DNA of 64,000 bases. Source: Marinomonas spartinae. Lineage in GTDB: Bacteria; Pseudomonadota; Gammaproteobacteria; Pseudomonadales; Marinomonadaceae. The translations under genes and the position numbers were made by a program. Under the pieces are notes generated by a model that was not told the DNA's origin, searched no databases, and worked only from the letters and a program-made list of their open reading frames with translations. Shown piece by piece: positions 8,721 through 17,207 of this stretch. The stretch lies in assembly GCF_900089775.1 (NCBI RefSeq), contig NZ_FLOB01000011.1, positions 1 through 64,000 on the forward strand, given 5' to 3'. Position 1 is the stretch's first letter, and the number at the start of each line of letters is the position of its first letter.

Positions 8721-9707
8721 TTAGCTTTTCCAGTAGTTGTCTTGCCAATACGCCATTTGATTCTCATCCAAAAAGCTCCAGGCGACAAACCGACTGACTT
8801 TTTGACCCTGTGCCATCTTAATGGTGCGTACTTGTGTCGCGCCAACGTCTTTTAACACCCGATAAATTGTCTCTAGATGACTCTGCCGTGCTACCAAGGA
8901 GGTAAACCAAAAACAGCGATCAGCGTATTGCACACTTTCTTTGACCATACGTGAGACAAAACCCGCCTCACCGCCTTCACACCATAATTCAGCCGCTGTA
9001 CCACCAAAATTCAACACAGGCTTTTCCGTTTTGGAAGCGTCACCTTTCACTCCACGCCATTTGCGTTTGGTTTCCCCTACCATCGCCGATTCACTGGTAT
9101 GAAATGGTGGATTACAAAGCACAAGATCAAAGCGCTCTTTGCCTTGCCAAATACCATCAAATAATTTACTTGGTTGGGATTGCAGACGGATGCTGACCAC
9201 GCCTTTTAAACAAGAGTTGGATTTTACGATGGTTTCCGAGGTGACAACGGCCACAGGGTTCACATCGGAGCCGACAAATTGCCAGCCGTATTCTTGATGG
9301 CCAATAATGGGGTACACACAATTGGCGCCCACTCCCACATCCAACACCTTGACGCCCTTCCCTCGTGGTACCACACCGTTATTACTGGCTGCCAGCAAAT
9401 CAGCCAAGTAATGAATATAATCTGCTCGCCCAGGAATCGGCGGGCAAAGATACCCTGGTGGAATATCCCAGAACGACACCCCGTAAAAGTGACTCAACAG
9501 AGCCCGATTGAGCATTTTGACCGCCTCGGGATTAGCAAAATCGATGGACTCATTACCATATTGATTCACCCGAACAAAAGGGGCTAACTCAGGGCATGAG
9601 TCGGCCAGTAGCGCAAAGTTATAACGCGCTTGATGGGGATTGCGAGGGTGCAGTTCTAACTTATTCGAACGTTTACCCGATAAGGATTTGTTTTTCGAAA
9701 ACGCCAT
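8721..9707 (-). CDS. rlmF: 23S rRNA (adenine(1618)-N6)-methyltransferase
   Basis: This 328-residue protein has the RlmF architecture: an N-terminal KLELHPRNPHQARYNF block, the SAM-binding motif VLDVGVGANCVYPIIG (about 121-136) and the N6-adenine methylase motif NPPF (199-202). It should methylate A1618 of 23S rRNA during ribosome assembly in the cytoplasm. It is encoded alone, convergent with psuG and 66 bases downstream of the LysR gene on the same strand. Housekeeping gene, nothing unusual. Confidence 0.95.
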   Translation of the reverse strand: MAFSKNKSLSGKRSNKLELHPRNPHQARYNFALLADSCPELAPFVRVNQYGNESIDFANPEAVKMLNRALLSHFYGVSFWDIPPGYLCPPIPGRADYIHYLADLLAASNNGVVPRGKGVKVLDVGVGANCVYPIIGHQEYGWQFVGSDVNPVAVVTSETIVKSNSCLKGVVSIRLQSQPSKLFDGIWQGKERFDLVLCNPPFHTSESAMVGETKRKWRGVKGDASKTEKPVLNFGGTAAELWCEGGEAGFVSRMVKESVQYADRCFWFTSLVARQSHLETIYRVLKDVGATQVRTIKMAQGQKVSRFVAWSFLDENQMAYWQDNYWKS

Positions 9708-9773
9708 AATACCGTCAATACTGGAGCAAAAAATCAGTATACCCGAAATTACCCCGTACAGTGAAAGACGGCC

Positions 9774-10727
9774 TTAAATCTCTCCTTCATCTCTCACGGA
9801 TTCAGGATAAGGAATCAAGCTGGTTGCCACCTCTCTCACCAGCTGACGGAACCAAGTAGCCGCAGGGTCTTGCGAGACAAATTTTGACCAACCAATAAAA
9901 TAGCGAATATCGGGAAACGCAACGGGCAAAGGCTTCATAACCAAGCCAAACTGTTCTTGAAAACGTTCAGGTAACAGGCCGCTGGTACTCATCAGTAGCT
10001 GTGTCCTGCCAACGGTTTCTAACGCGGCCAGAAAATAAGGCGTACGCAAAGCAAAACGTCGTTCTTGAGCGCGCTCCCCTAGCACACTGTCACTGATCAC
10101 CCATCCAGAGCCACCCATGGTGACCAGTATGTGCGAATACGCCAAATAGTCGTCCATACTAATGCTGTCCTGCCTTGCCAACGGGTGATCTTTTGCCATC
10201 AAACAGCGAAACGTTTCATAACCCAGTAGCTTGGTTTCAAAATACGTCGGCACTTGCACATATTCACTGCACAACACCACATCCACACGGGGTTGTGCTG
10301 GGCTTAATAAGCTCGCTTCTGTGAGGGTACTGGTTTCTAATATGGCATGGGGCGCGGCTTGATAAAAACGCTCGGCAATCGCAGGGACATAAGCTTGAGC
10401 CTGATAATGGGTGGTTTGCAGACGAAACACTCGCTCACTGGAATGGGGGGAAAACGCATAGCTTTCGTCTAAGCTGGCTATTTTTTGTAGCATTTGCCTG
10501 ATCGGCGTCTCTAACGTCATCGCCTTAGCGGTGGGCACCATGGCTTGAGCGGTGCGAATAAACAAAGGATCGTCAAATGCTTCTCGTAACCGATTCAATA
10601 AGCGACTCATCGCCGATTGACTCAGATTAAGCCGGGCGGCGGCTCGACCAACATGCCGTTCCTCCAACAAATACAACAGCCCAGTCAGTGTTTTTAAATC
10701 CAATTGTTGTAAGGCGTTCGATAACAT
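9774..10727 (-). CDS. LysR-family transcriptional regulator
   Basis: The 317-residue protein has the LysR N-terminal winged helix (RAAARLNLSQSAMSRLLNRL, about residues 33-52) and a periplasmic-binding-type effector domain (about 95-305). It is divergent from an EamA-type exporter gene, the usual arrangement for a LysR regulator and its target. The shared intergenic region holds an inverted repeat with the ATGCATAAT arms expected of a LysR site. The inducer is unknown. Confidence 0.92.
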   Translation of the reverse strand: MLSNALQQLDLKTLTGLLYLLEERHVGRAAARLNLSQSAMSRLLNRLREAFDDPLFIRTAQAMVPTAKAMTLETPIRQMLQKIASLDESYAFSPHSSERVFRLQTTHYQAQAYVPAIAERFYQAAPHAILETSTLTEASLLSPAQPRVDVVLCSEYVQVPTYFETKLLGYETFRCLMAKDHPLARQDSISMDDYLAYSHILVTMGGSGWVISDSVLGERAQERRFALRTPYFLAALETVGRTQLLMSTSGLLPERFQEQFGLVMKPLPVAFPDIRYFIGWSKFVSQDPAATWFRQLVREVATSLIPYPESVRDEGEI

Positions 10728-10744
10728 TGAGCAAAACCCGATTT

Positions 10745-10772
10745 ATGCATAATAGTTAGCATGATTATGCAT
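10745..10772. promoter_or_regulatory. Inverted repeat, probable LysR operator
   Basis: Arms ATGCATAAT (10745-10753) and ATTATGCAT (10764-10772) are exact reverse complements separated by 10 bases. They lie in the 120-base region between the divergent LysR and EamA genes, close to the LysR start. The size and the T-N11-A character fit a LysR-type recognition site. Binding itself is inferred. Confidence 0.6.
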
Positions 10773-10847
10773 TGGATTTCATCAATAAAGAAAGTCATGA
10801 TGGTGATAAGAAAACATGACTGACACTTTTCTGACCAAGGATTCCCA

Positions 10848-11798
10848 ATGCAAACGCCAAAACAGCTTTTTTTATATGGACTTTTTTTCAGCGTTATTAC
10901 CATTCTATTTTGGGGCATGTTGGCGATTGCACTCAAGCTCACCTCTGGGTTTGCTGATCCCATTACCTTGACTTGGCTGCGCTTTTTCGTGGCGGGAATT
11001 ATTCTTGGCCTATGGCAATGGCAACGGGGTAAACTGTCTGAGTTTCGCCACTTAACACGTCGTGATTACGGCAGACTCATCGCCACAGGCAGTTTTTTAA
11101 TCATCAATTACACCAGCTTCGCTTGGAGCTTGCGGTATTTACTGCCTGGTTCGGCACAACTGAGTTTTCAGTTCGCCCCCTTGTTTCTCGCACTGGGCGG
11201 TCTTTTCTTTCTCAAAGAAAAAGTCAGTGGGTTACAGTGGCTGTGTTTTCTTACCTTAGGCATCGGCATGCTGACCTTCTTCCACCCTGTTTTTGGGACA
11301 CAACAGGCCGATACCATTTGGGTGGGCTTTGCGATCATACAGGTCTCCGCCATGGCTTGGTCCATCTACGCCTTGCTCCAAAAATCGTTATTTAGCCGCT
11401 TATCCCCTTCCAATATTTTATTGGGGGTCTATGTCTATGCCGCCATTGTGATGCTGCCATTTACCTCACCAAGCCAGTTTTCTGGCATTTCGCTAAGCGA
11501 TTGGCTGGTAACAGGGTTTTGCTGTCTCAACACCTTGATTGCCTATGGCGCATTCGCCCAGGCATTACGCTACTGGCAAACGGTACAGGTGAGTGCCGCT
11601 ATCGCCCTCACTCCTGTTACGGCGTTTGTGTTAACGGAATTGTGTGTGTTACTCGGCTGGTGGCCTTCTCTTATCACCTCATCCCATGCGGATGCACTGA
11701 GCCTATTCGGGATGTTAATGGTCGTGGCCAGCGCCATCAGTGTACAGTTTTTAAGCGTGTCCATGGCACGACGCAAACGCACACTCGCCACCAGTTAA
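10848..11798 (+). CDS. DMT-superfamily EamA-type transporter
   Basis: The 316-residue protein has ten predicted helices and two EamA repeats. The first repeat contains FWGMLAIALKL and LTWLRFFVAG, and the loop after helix 4 has the typical LFFLKEKVSGLQWL. The start ATG at 10848 has AAGGA about 8 bases upstream. It is one of three EamA exporters in the window, each divergent from its own regulator, here LysR. The substrate is unknown. Confidence 0.9.
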   Translation: MQTPKQLFLYGLFFSVITILFWGMLAIALKLTSGFADPITLTWLRFFVAGIILGLWQWQRGKLSEFRHLTRRDYGRLIATGSFLIINYTSFAWSLRYLLPGSAQLSFQFAPLFLALGGLFFLKEKVSGLQWLCFLTLGIGMLTFFHPVFGTQQADTIWVGFAIIQVSAMAWSIYALLQKSLFSRLSPSNILLGVYVYAAIVMLPFTSPSQFSGISLSDWLVTGFCCLNTLIAYGAFAQALRYWQTVQVSAAIALTPVTAFVLTELCVLLGWWPSLITSSHADALSLFGMLMVVASAISVQFLSVSMARRKRTLATS

Positions 11799-11927
11799 CA
11801 AAGACAACAAAATGTTAAAGAAAAACAACAATTTTTATCTCGATGAACAGAGCGGGATAAAGCATCTACCACTAGACTGAAAGGAGCAGCAAAATCGTTT
11901 GGTGTTGAGTCAACTGGAGAGAGCCAT

Positions 11928-12344
11928 ATGAAGGGGAAAACACTGTTAGTCAAAGACGTGATGTCAAAAGACGCTTTCTTTGTGCATCCAGAAACCAGCA
12001 TTACACAGTGTGTATTAGGGCTGGCTCAACATAAGTTATCTGGCGCCCCCGTGGCTGATAACTACGGGCAATTAATCGGTTTTGTCTCGGAGCAAGATAT
12101 GCTTCCCGCCCTAGTACAAAGTGTGTATTACTGTGACGAGCCTAGGCGGGTCGGTGATGTCATGCAAAGCGAGGTGCTAACAGTCAACCCAAACGAACAT
12201 GTATTACAGGTGGCAAAATTAATGCTTGAAGCCAAGCCAAAAGTCTATCCGGTAATAGAAGATAATCGCTTAATTGGCATCATAACCCGTCGACAAGTCA
12301 CCACCGCACTGATTCACAGTCAGGAAAAATGTGTGCCTGTCTAA
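11928..12344 (+). CDS. Two-CBS-domain protein
   Basis: This 138-residue cytoplasmic protein consists of a CBS pair and little else: VMSKDAFFVHPETSITQCVL... with ...GFVSEQDML for the first domain (about 11-70), and VMQSEVLTVNPNEHVLQVAK with LIGIITRRQV for the second (about 78-132). Such stand-alone modules bind adenine nucleotides and report energy state to a partner. A clear GGAGAG lies before the ATG. No partner is evident; the adjacent DUF6164 gene is convergent. Confidence 0.9.
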   Translation: MKGKTLLVKDVMSKDAFFVHPETSITQCVLGLAQHKLSGAPVADNYGQLIGFVSEQDMLPALVQSVYYCDEPRRVGDVMQSEVLTVNPNEHVLQVAKLMLEAKPKVYPVIEDNRLIGIITRRQVTTALIHSQEKCVPV

Positions 12345-12403
12345 ATGACTCAGCAGATAACACTTTCACAACACAGGAAAGATCGATAAAGCCCCTTAGA
12401 TGA

Positions 12404-12757
12404 TTATTTGAGTAACGCCCAAAAAGGCAAAATCGTCAGCGCAAGCACCAAAATAACACTGATCAAAGTAACAAGGCTTTCTGCGGGGTTTTGCCGAGCG
12501 TGTTGGCAATAACCTAAAATCCACTCCCACATAGTCGGTGGCGGTCGATTACTCATGCGCTTGATCTGATCTTCCCGTATCAACGCCAAGGCTTTCTGTG
12601 CTTGCTCTTTATCTCTCACCCAAATCCCTGCTAAAGAGATCTGCCAGCGTCCTGCCGAGGTTTCATAAAATGGAATATCGTGCTCTGCTAGCAGCTGACG
12701 AATATCATCCGCTTCTTCTTCAGGCACAAATTTAAGTCGAAACACAAGAGTGGCCAT
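12404..12757 (-). CDS. DUF6164 family small membrane protein
   Basis: The product has 117 residues: an N-terminal soluble domain that looks like a DUF2007-type putative signal-transducing fold (FVPEEEADDIRQLLAEHDIP...) and one C-terminal membrane helix (VTLISVILVLALTILPFWAL). I chose the ATG at 12757, which has AAAGG about 8 bases upstream and yields the common family start; an earlier in-frame ATG at 12796 would add 13 atypical residues. Function unknown. Such proteins are single-copy in many gammaproteobacteria. Confidence 0.78.
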   Translation of the reverse strand: MATLVFRLKFVPEEEADDIRQLLAEHDIPFYETSAGRWQISLAGIWVRDKEQAQKALALIREDQIKRMSNRPPPTMWEWILGYCQHARQNPAESLVTLISVILVLALTILPFWALLK

Positions 12758-13200
12758 TACACGCCTTTCATCAGAAAAAATAGAAACATTAGACACAACG
12801 CAGCAAGGATAAGAAAAGGCAGAGGTAAATACAACTTACAAACAACTTTTACAAGCAGCAACGCACCAATAAAAAACCACCCAAAGGGACAATGCCACTC
12901 TTTTACAGAGAGTGCCCTAGCCCTAGGGGTGGCCTTTTATTATACATTGCAAGGCTTTCAAATAACTAACGTCAGAACAAAACATCGCGCTACTTTGTTT
13001 TGACAACATCCATTTTCTTAGATAGTGCGAATGAAGCTGAATGCAAAATTAGCCATCATCAAACCGCCAGTGATAATTGTTGGTAATCACTTACACTCTT
13101 CCTTGAGTGCTAAATTAACTATAGCGCCAGCACAACAAAAGGAAAAATAGATTAATATAATAAAACCAATAGTTAGCTTTTAATAAGTTGGTTATTCGCC
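12758..13200. other. Non-coding stretch between DUF6164 and the DUF3833 operon end
   Basis: I find no open frame with a plausible start and ribosome site in these 443 bases on either strand. It holds the DUF6164 promoter region and one elaborate hairpin (12877-12932). The part nearest 13100-13200 is AT-rich with no recognisable signal. Confidence 0.6.
12877..12932 (-). terminator. Branched hairpin with T-runs on both sides, probable bidirectional terminator
   Basis: The outer stem CCACCC/GGGTGG encloses an AGGG/CCCT stem and an inner CACTCT/AGAGTG hairpin. Read on the minus strand it is followed by six T; read on the plus strand by CCTTTTATT. It lies about 270 bases past the end of the eight-gene minus-strand unit, so it may end that transcript before the DUF6164 gene. 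It could also be a structured leader of DUF6164. Confidence 0.5.
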
Positions 13201-13776
13201 CTAGGATTCCGGTGACGTTCTTTTCTCAATGACTAGAGTAAGATAACCGACATCAAAGCCAAACTTACTTAATACGGATTCGTTAATCACCACATTTGGA
13301 TTCACCATATACATGCGATCATCCACATTGACATTGATTACGTCACCATCATATGGCACCTGCAGAACGTATTTCATAAAGAGCGCATTACCAGCCATGT
13401 TTAGCGACCCTTTTCCAACAACATCACCGGCAGTCGATTCGTATTGACCATTTTTTGTGGGAGTGAGCGTCCAAGTGCGTTGCTGTTTTTCCCCATCATT
13501 AAAGAGGAAATGCTCCTTTAACGTCCCCACACCATTTTTCCATGAACCAACAAGATCGGCATTGAAATAACGGATCACCTCACCACTGCGGTTTTTGACA
13601 ATGCCATGGGCCGTTAAAGGCCCATTAAAGAACTGTTGTAATTTGAATTCTGGTTTATTTTTCGCGTAAAGCTCTACATTTGGGCTAGAGCAAGCACTCA
13701 ACGTCCCCAAGGCCAATAGCCAAAAGCAAACTCGCCATTTTTTGTCTATTAGGGTTCTGGCCATCACTTTCACCAT
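13201..13776 (-). CDS. DUF3833 family lipoprotein
   Basis: This 191-residue protein begins with a lipoprotein signal (LLALGTLSACSS; lipobox Cys near residue 29) followed by a DUF3833 domain (KLQQFFNGPLTAHGIVKNRS and GSWKNGVGTLKEHFLFNDG). It is probably anchored in the outer or inner membrane facing the periplasm. The DUF3833 fold resembles small beta-barrel lipid-binding proteins, but no activity is proven. It is the last gene of the unit led by the NTF2-like gene and, with Cfa and DUF1365, a regular companion of ECF-sigma/ChrR loci. Start ATG 13776 with AAGGAG upstream. Confidence 0.85.
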   Translation of the reverse strand: MVKVMARTLIDKKWRVCFWLLALGTLSACSSPNVELYAKNKPEFKLQQFFNGPLTAHGIVKNRSGEVIRYFNADLVGSWKNGVGTLKEHFLFNDGEKQQRTWTLTPTKNGQYESTAGDVVGKGSLNMAGNALFMKYVLQVPYDGDVINVNVDDRMYMVNPNVVINESVLSKFGFDVGYLTLVIEKRTSPES

Positions 13777-13819
13777 GTCTATCTCCTTATTGGGTTGGTC
13801 GAATATTTATCACCACCTC

Positions 13820-14578
13820 CTAAGACGTGACCTTTTGACCACTGTCTTTTACTGGGGCTTTTAAATATTGATATTGGATATCCACATCTGGATAGTCACC
13901 ATTTTTATTCGCTACATTGCCACGGCCGGTATAGCGTAATAAGCGCTTATCACTTGGATCATAGGCAACGACAATCGGATCAACTAACAATTTCACCCAC
14001 CACGCCCGAGGCGTCATGGAAAAGCACTCAGCCCCTTTTTGCGTCCCAGGTTTACATTGGCTGCGGGCAATCGTGAAACCAATATCTGTCTGACGACTCG
14101 GCACAATGAACTTCACATCCATCTTGGTACCGTTACTCAATGCCTGCCAATATTCTTTTATGAAATTATTAAAACCAGCGTCAACCACCATACCTTGCTC
14201 AAATTGTAAGCTAGTCACTTCTGGCTGTGATTCACGATTCTTTTGATATGAAATAGTGATCTTCTGCGGATTAGAGACCACTTTTACAATTTCTCCATTG
14301 CGTTCATTCACTTGAGTATAACTAGGCGCTGTTTTCGACTGACTGTAGTCAATCTTCTTATGACCGAACACTTGGCCATCTGGCTCGGAATATTCCACAT
14401 TCTGAATTTCATTATTCAGGGTATGTGTTTCACGGTACAAAAGTGCTCCTGTTTTTAGGTCATAGGCTTTGCCTACGACTCGATCCACAGATGCATCCGC
14501 TAATACCCACTGACTACTTGTCAGCCCTAATAAAAGAGCAATAACAAACCGAAAACGACCAGCGTATAACCTAATCAT
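13820..14578 (-). CDS. Secreted protein of unknown function in the sigma/ChrR-linked operon
   Basis: The chosen start (ATG 14578, overlapping the DUF2878 stop by 8 bases, AAGG upstream) gives a 252-residue protein with a clean signal peptide (RFVIALLLGLTSSQWVLADA). The mature part is beta-rich, without membrane helices, and contains two Cys (SQCKPGTQKGAECFSM) that could form a disulfide. I recognise no catalytic motif. The operon position between a DUF2878 membrane protein and a DUF3833 lipoprotein suggests a periplasmic role in membrane-lipid handling. In-frame ATGs at 14593 and further upstream are alternatives. Confidence 0.75.
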   Translation of the reverse strand: MIRLYAGRFRFVIALLLGLTSSQWVLADASVDRVVGKAYDLKTGALLYRETHTLNNEIQNVEYSEPDGQVFGHKKIDYSQSKTAPSYTQVNERNGEIVKVVSNPQKITISYQKNRESQPEVTSLQFEQGMVVDAGFNNFIKEYWQALSNGTKMDVKFIVPSRQTDIGFTIARSQCKPGTQKGAECFSMTPRAWWVKLLVDPIVVAYDPSDKRLLRYTGRGNVANKNGDYPDVDIQYQYLKAPVKDSGQKVTS

Positions 14579-15101
14579 GAATACGACCTTCATTAGAATA
14601 TAATCCCCATTGATCACACAAAAAGACACCCAACGGCAAAATAAGCGACCACACAGCACCTATGCTGACCAGCGTTATCCACAAAGGCTTTGCTAGTTCA
14701 ATATCAGACATATTCGATCCTGTTAAGTAGCTTAATACTGGCCCAACAAATCCCAAGCCAGCACTCAACCAATATCGCCCTTGTAAAAAAGACAAGCTAT
14801 GAGCAAACAAGGTCGCCACACAAATCCACAAACATAATAGCCATAGCGGTGGAAGCACCGCTAATTCGGTCTCTTTATGAGCGGATAAAAAGACATGGAA
14901 GTGGAAAAACAAGCCGTCGACAATGACACCCAGGGTGAAAAACAATAGCATCAATTGCCATTCTTTACGTTTCTTTAAAAAGTAATGATCATGTAAAAAT
15001 AAATACAATAAAGTCGCTAACACCCCATAAACACTGCCACCAAGTACACAAGCAAACCAGGTTGCTTGAAACAAAATGGCTTGCCACAAGGTTTTCATCA
15101 T
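14571..15101 (-). CDS. DUF2878 family integral membrane protein
   Basis: The 176-residue protein has five or so membrane helices and little soluble sequence, with ATWFACVLGGSVYGVLATLL at the N-terminus. It fits DUF2878, a small inner-membrane family found beside Cfa-like methyltransferases and DUF1365/FAD proteins. Function unknown. It starts 5 bases after the methyltransferase stop and overlaps the next gene by 8 bases, so all three are surely co-transcribed and probably co-translated. Confidence 0.8.
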   Translation of the reverse strand: MMKTLWQAILFQATWFACVLGGSVYGVLATLLYLFLHDHYFLKKRKEWQLMLLFFTLGVIVDGLFFHFHVFLSAHKETELAVLPPLWLLCLWICVATLFAHSLSFLQGRYWLSAGLGFVGPVLSYLTGSNMSDIELAKPLWITLVSIGAVWSLILPLGVFLCDQWGLYSNEGRIHD

Positions 15102-15106
15102 GCCCT

Positions 15107-16375
15107 CTATTCACTCATATTCGCTAGGGCAACACGGTAGTTTGGCTTAGCAAACACAAACTGCCCCGTACTGATAGCTCTTTCTTTAAACCCGCCTTCA
15201 CAATAGGCAAAGTAAAAGTCCCACATACGGAAAAAGACATCATCAAAGCCCATGTCCATCACCTCTCGTCGAGCGGCGTGGAAACGTTCACGCCAATCCG
15301 CCAAGGTTTTCGCGTAATGCTCTGTGATATCCTCTAGGGCAATGATTTGCATATCGGTCTTTTGTGCAATTTTATGGGCAATGACTTGGTTAGAAGGTAA
15401 ACAACCTCCAGGAAAAATATACCGTTGAATGAAATCCACGGAGCGGCGTGCGTAGTCATAGCGCTGATCAGCAATGGTGATCGCCTGAATCACCATCACA
15501 CCGTTCGGCTTTAATAAATCACTGCATTTAGTGAAATAGCTGTCGTAGTATTCGTGACCAACGGCTTCAATCATTTCAATGGAAACCAGCTTATCGTATT
15601 GACCGGTGAGTTCACGGTAGTCTTTTAGTAATAAGGTAATTTGACCGCTTAGGCCTTCCGCTTCGACTCGTGCTTTAGCAAAGTCATACTGTTCTTGGGA
15701 AATGGTTGTGGTGGTCACGTTACAGCCATAATATTTGGCGGCATGAATCGCCATGCCTCCCCAGCCAGTCCCAATTTCTAACAGATGATCTTGCTCACTC
15801 AAGTGCAGCTTCTGACAAATCCGATCCAGCTTGTGCGTGGCAGCGTCTTCCAAGGAGGCGTCACGATCTGGATAGACTGCAGCCGAATACATCATGGTAG
15901 GGTCTAAAAATAAGGAGAAAAAATCGTTGCCAAGATCATAATGAGCTGAAATATTTTTCTTTGAGCCCCGCTGGGTATTGGCATTAAGCTTATGGGCGAT
16001 TTTAGCAGCAAGTCGGCTCCAAATGGGGCGTTTGGCATCCATTTGATTGATTAAACTTAAATTTGCAACCATCAAGCGAATCACGCTCACAATATCAGGG
16101 CTGCTCCACCAGCCTTTCATGTAGGCTTCACCCGAACCAATGCTGCTATTTAAACAAATATCACGATATGCACCATTATCATGTACTTTTATATGCGCAA
16201 TGTAATCAGCGTTGTCTTTTATTTGCCCAAACTCATATAGCTCACCTTCCTCTTCAAGCGTTAGGTGGCCAACTTCCAATTTATTTAACATGGCAAACAC
16301 CATGCGTCTTGCAACACCGTCAAACCAAGTAGGACGACGCTTTACTTTTTGGTTACTCATACTCACTGTACTCAT
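15107..16375 (-). CDS. Cfa-like SAM-dependent fatty-acyl phospholipid methyltransferase
   Basis: The 422-residue protein has the Cfa layout: an N-terminal lipid-binding domain (about 25-110) and a SAM methyltransferase domain with LLEIGTGWGGMAI (198-210). It should methylate the double bond of unsaturated chains on membrane phospholipids. Of the four bicarbonate ligands of E. coli Cfa, Glu239 (E270) and Tyr317 (Y354) are kept, but Cys139 is Ala165 (MMYSAAVY) and His266 is Gln297 (VMVIQAIT). That pattern suggests a product other than a plain cyclopropane chain. UfaM-type methylases of furan fatty acid synthesis, also under an RpoE/ChrR system, are the best comparison. Ordinary cyclopropane synthase remains possible. 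Confidence 0.88.
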   Translation of the reverse strand: MSTVSMSNQKVKRRPTWFDGVARRMVFAMLNKLEVGHLTLEEEGELYEFGQIKDNADYIAHIKVHDNGAYRDICLNSSIGSGEAYMKGWWSSPDIVSVIRLMVANLSLINQMDAKRPIWSRLAAKIAHKLNANTQRGSKKNISAHYDLGNDFFSLFLDPTMMYSAAVYPDRDASLEDAATHKLDRICQKLHLSEQDHLLEIGTGWGGMAIHAAKYYGCNVTTTTISQEQYDFAKARVEAEGLSGQITLLLKDYRELTGQYDKLVSIEMIEAVGHEYYDSYFTKCSDLLKPNGVMVIQAITIADQRYDYARRSVDFIQRYIFPGGCLPSNQVIAHKIAQKTDMQIIALEDITEHYAKTLADWRERFHAARREVMDMGFDDVFFRMWDFYFAYCEGGFKERAISTGQFVFAKPNYRVALANMSE

Positions 16376-16418
16376 TCACCATGCCTCTTGTTAAATGCCA
16401 TTTCTTTGCTGGGCGTTT

Positions 16419-17207
16419 CTATTTCGGAGCCTTCTCCGACGGAGCGCCTGGATGGGAGTAAAAAGGCACCCGTTTCCACCATAGTTTAGCGGCTTGCCAA
16501 TAAATACCTGCGGCGACTTTCATCGTCATCATGGGGTAGTGAAACAACACTCGAGCCAATGATGAAGTTGTCACAGGGATGCGCTTTAACGATAAGGTCG
16601 CATCAAACACACAGCGCTGTTTTTCGCTTTGTTCTTTATTTTGCATGTGGATCGCCAATTTTTTATCGGGGGTCGAACTACGCCAATCATAGAAATGATT
16701 CATCGGATGAAATGGCGACACATGCATCTGCTTGTTAAATTGAATACGTTGCGTATTGCAACTCGGATCACAAGATAAGACATACGCAATACGTTCTCCC
16801 CAAGGCGTATTCGTTACTTCTACTAACATGGCATTTAATTGCTCATATTCATCAAAGCAGTAGTAGATAGTGATGGGATTAATAATGAACCCGAAATAGC
16901 GGCAGTTGGTGAGCATGCGCACCGCTCCCTGTAAGCTCGTCCCTAGCGTCTCATTCACTTTCTCTAACACACAGGCTTTCAGTGGTCGCTGTTCATCACC
17001 AAAATAATCGGCTCGGTTAAAACGCGCCAAATGCCAAGGTTTCGCAGACCACCAAGGGCTCAAGGACAATACACTGTCTAACTCATCCAGATCCAAATAC
17101 ATCATGAACACTTGATAACGAAATTCATGATGGCGGGGGGAGAAACGACGGTGACGCACCATCCCTTGATAAATGCCACTGTGCTGAATAAGCGAAGTTA
17201 CGTCCAT
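16419..17207 (-). CDS. DUF1365 domain protein
   Basis: The chosen ATG (17207, five G just upstream, 10-base overlap with the FAD gene) gives 262 residues beginning [20 protein letters not shown], the standard DUF1365 start. Further family blocks are [15 protein letters not shown] and [18 protein letters not shown]. The family is almost always next to an FAD oxidoreductase and a Cfa-like enzyme, as here. Its reaction is not known to me; a role in modifying methylated or unsaturated acyl chains is inferred from context. The overlap indicates translational coupling with the FAD protein and perhaps a physical complex. Confidence 0.87.
   Translation of the reverse strand: MDVTSLIQHSGIYQGMVRHRRFSPRHHEFRYQVFMMYLDLDELDSVLSLSPWWSAKPWHLARFNRADYFGDEQRPLKACVLEKVNETLGTSLQGAVRMLTNCRYFGFIINPITIYYCFDEYEQLNAMLVEVTNTPWGERIAYVLSCDPSCNTQRIQFNKQMHVSPFHPMNHFYDWRSSTPDKKLAIHMQNKEQSEKQRCVFDATLSLKRIPVTTSSLARVLFHYPMMTMKVAAGIYWQAAKLWWKRVPFYSHPGAPSEKAPK

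Noticed and set aside
10694..10963. Minus-strand 89-codon frame across the LysR/EamA intergenic region
   Set aside because: It runs antisense into the EamA gene and overlaps the LysR start and the operator-like repeat; no ribosome site or recognisable domain.
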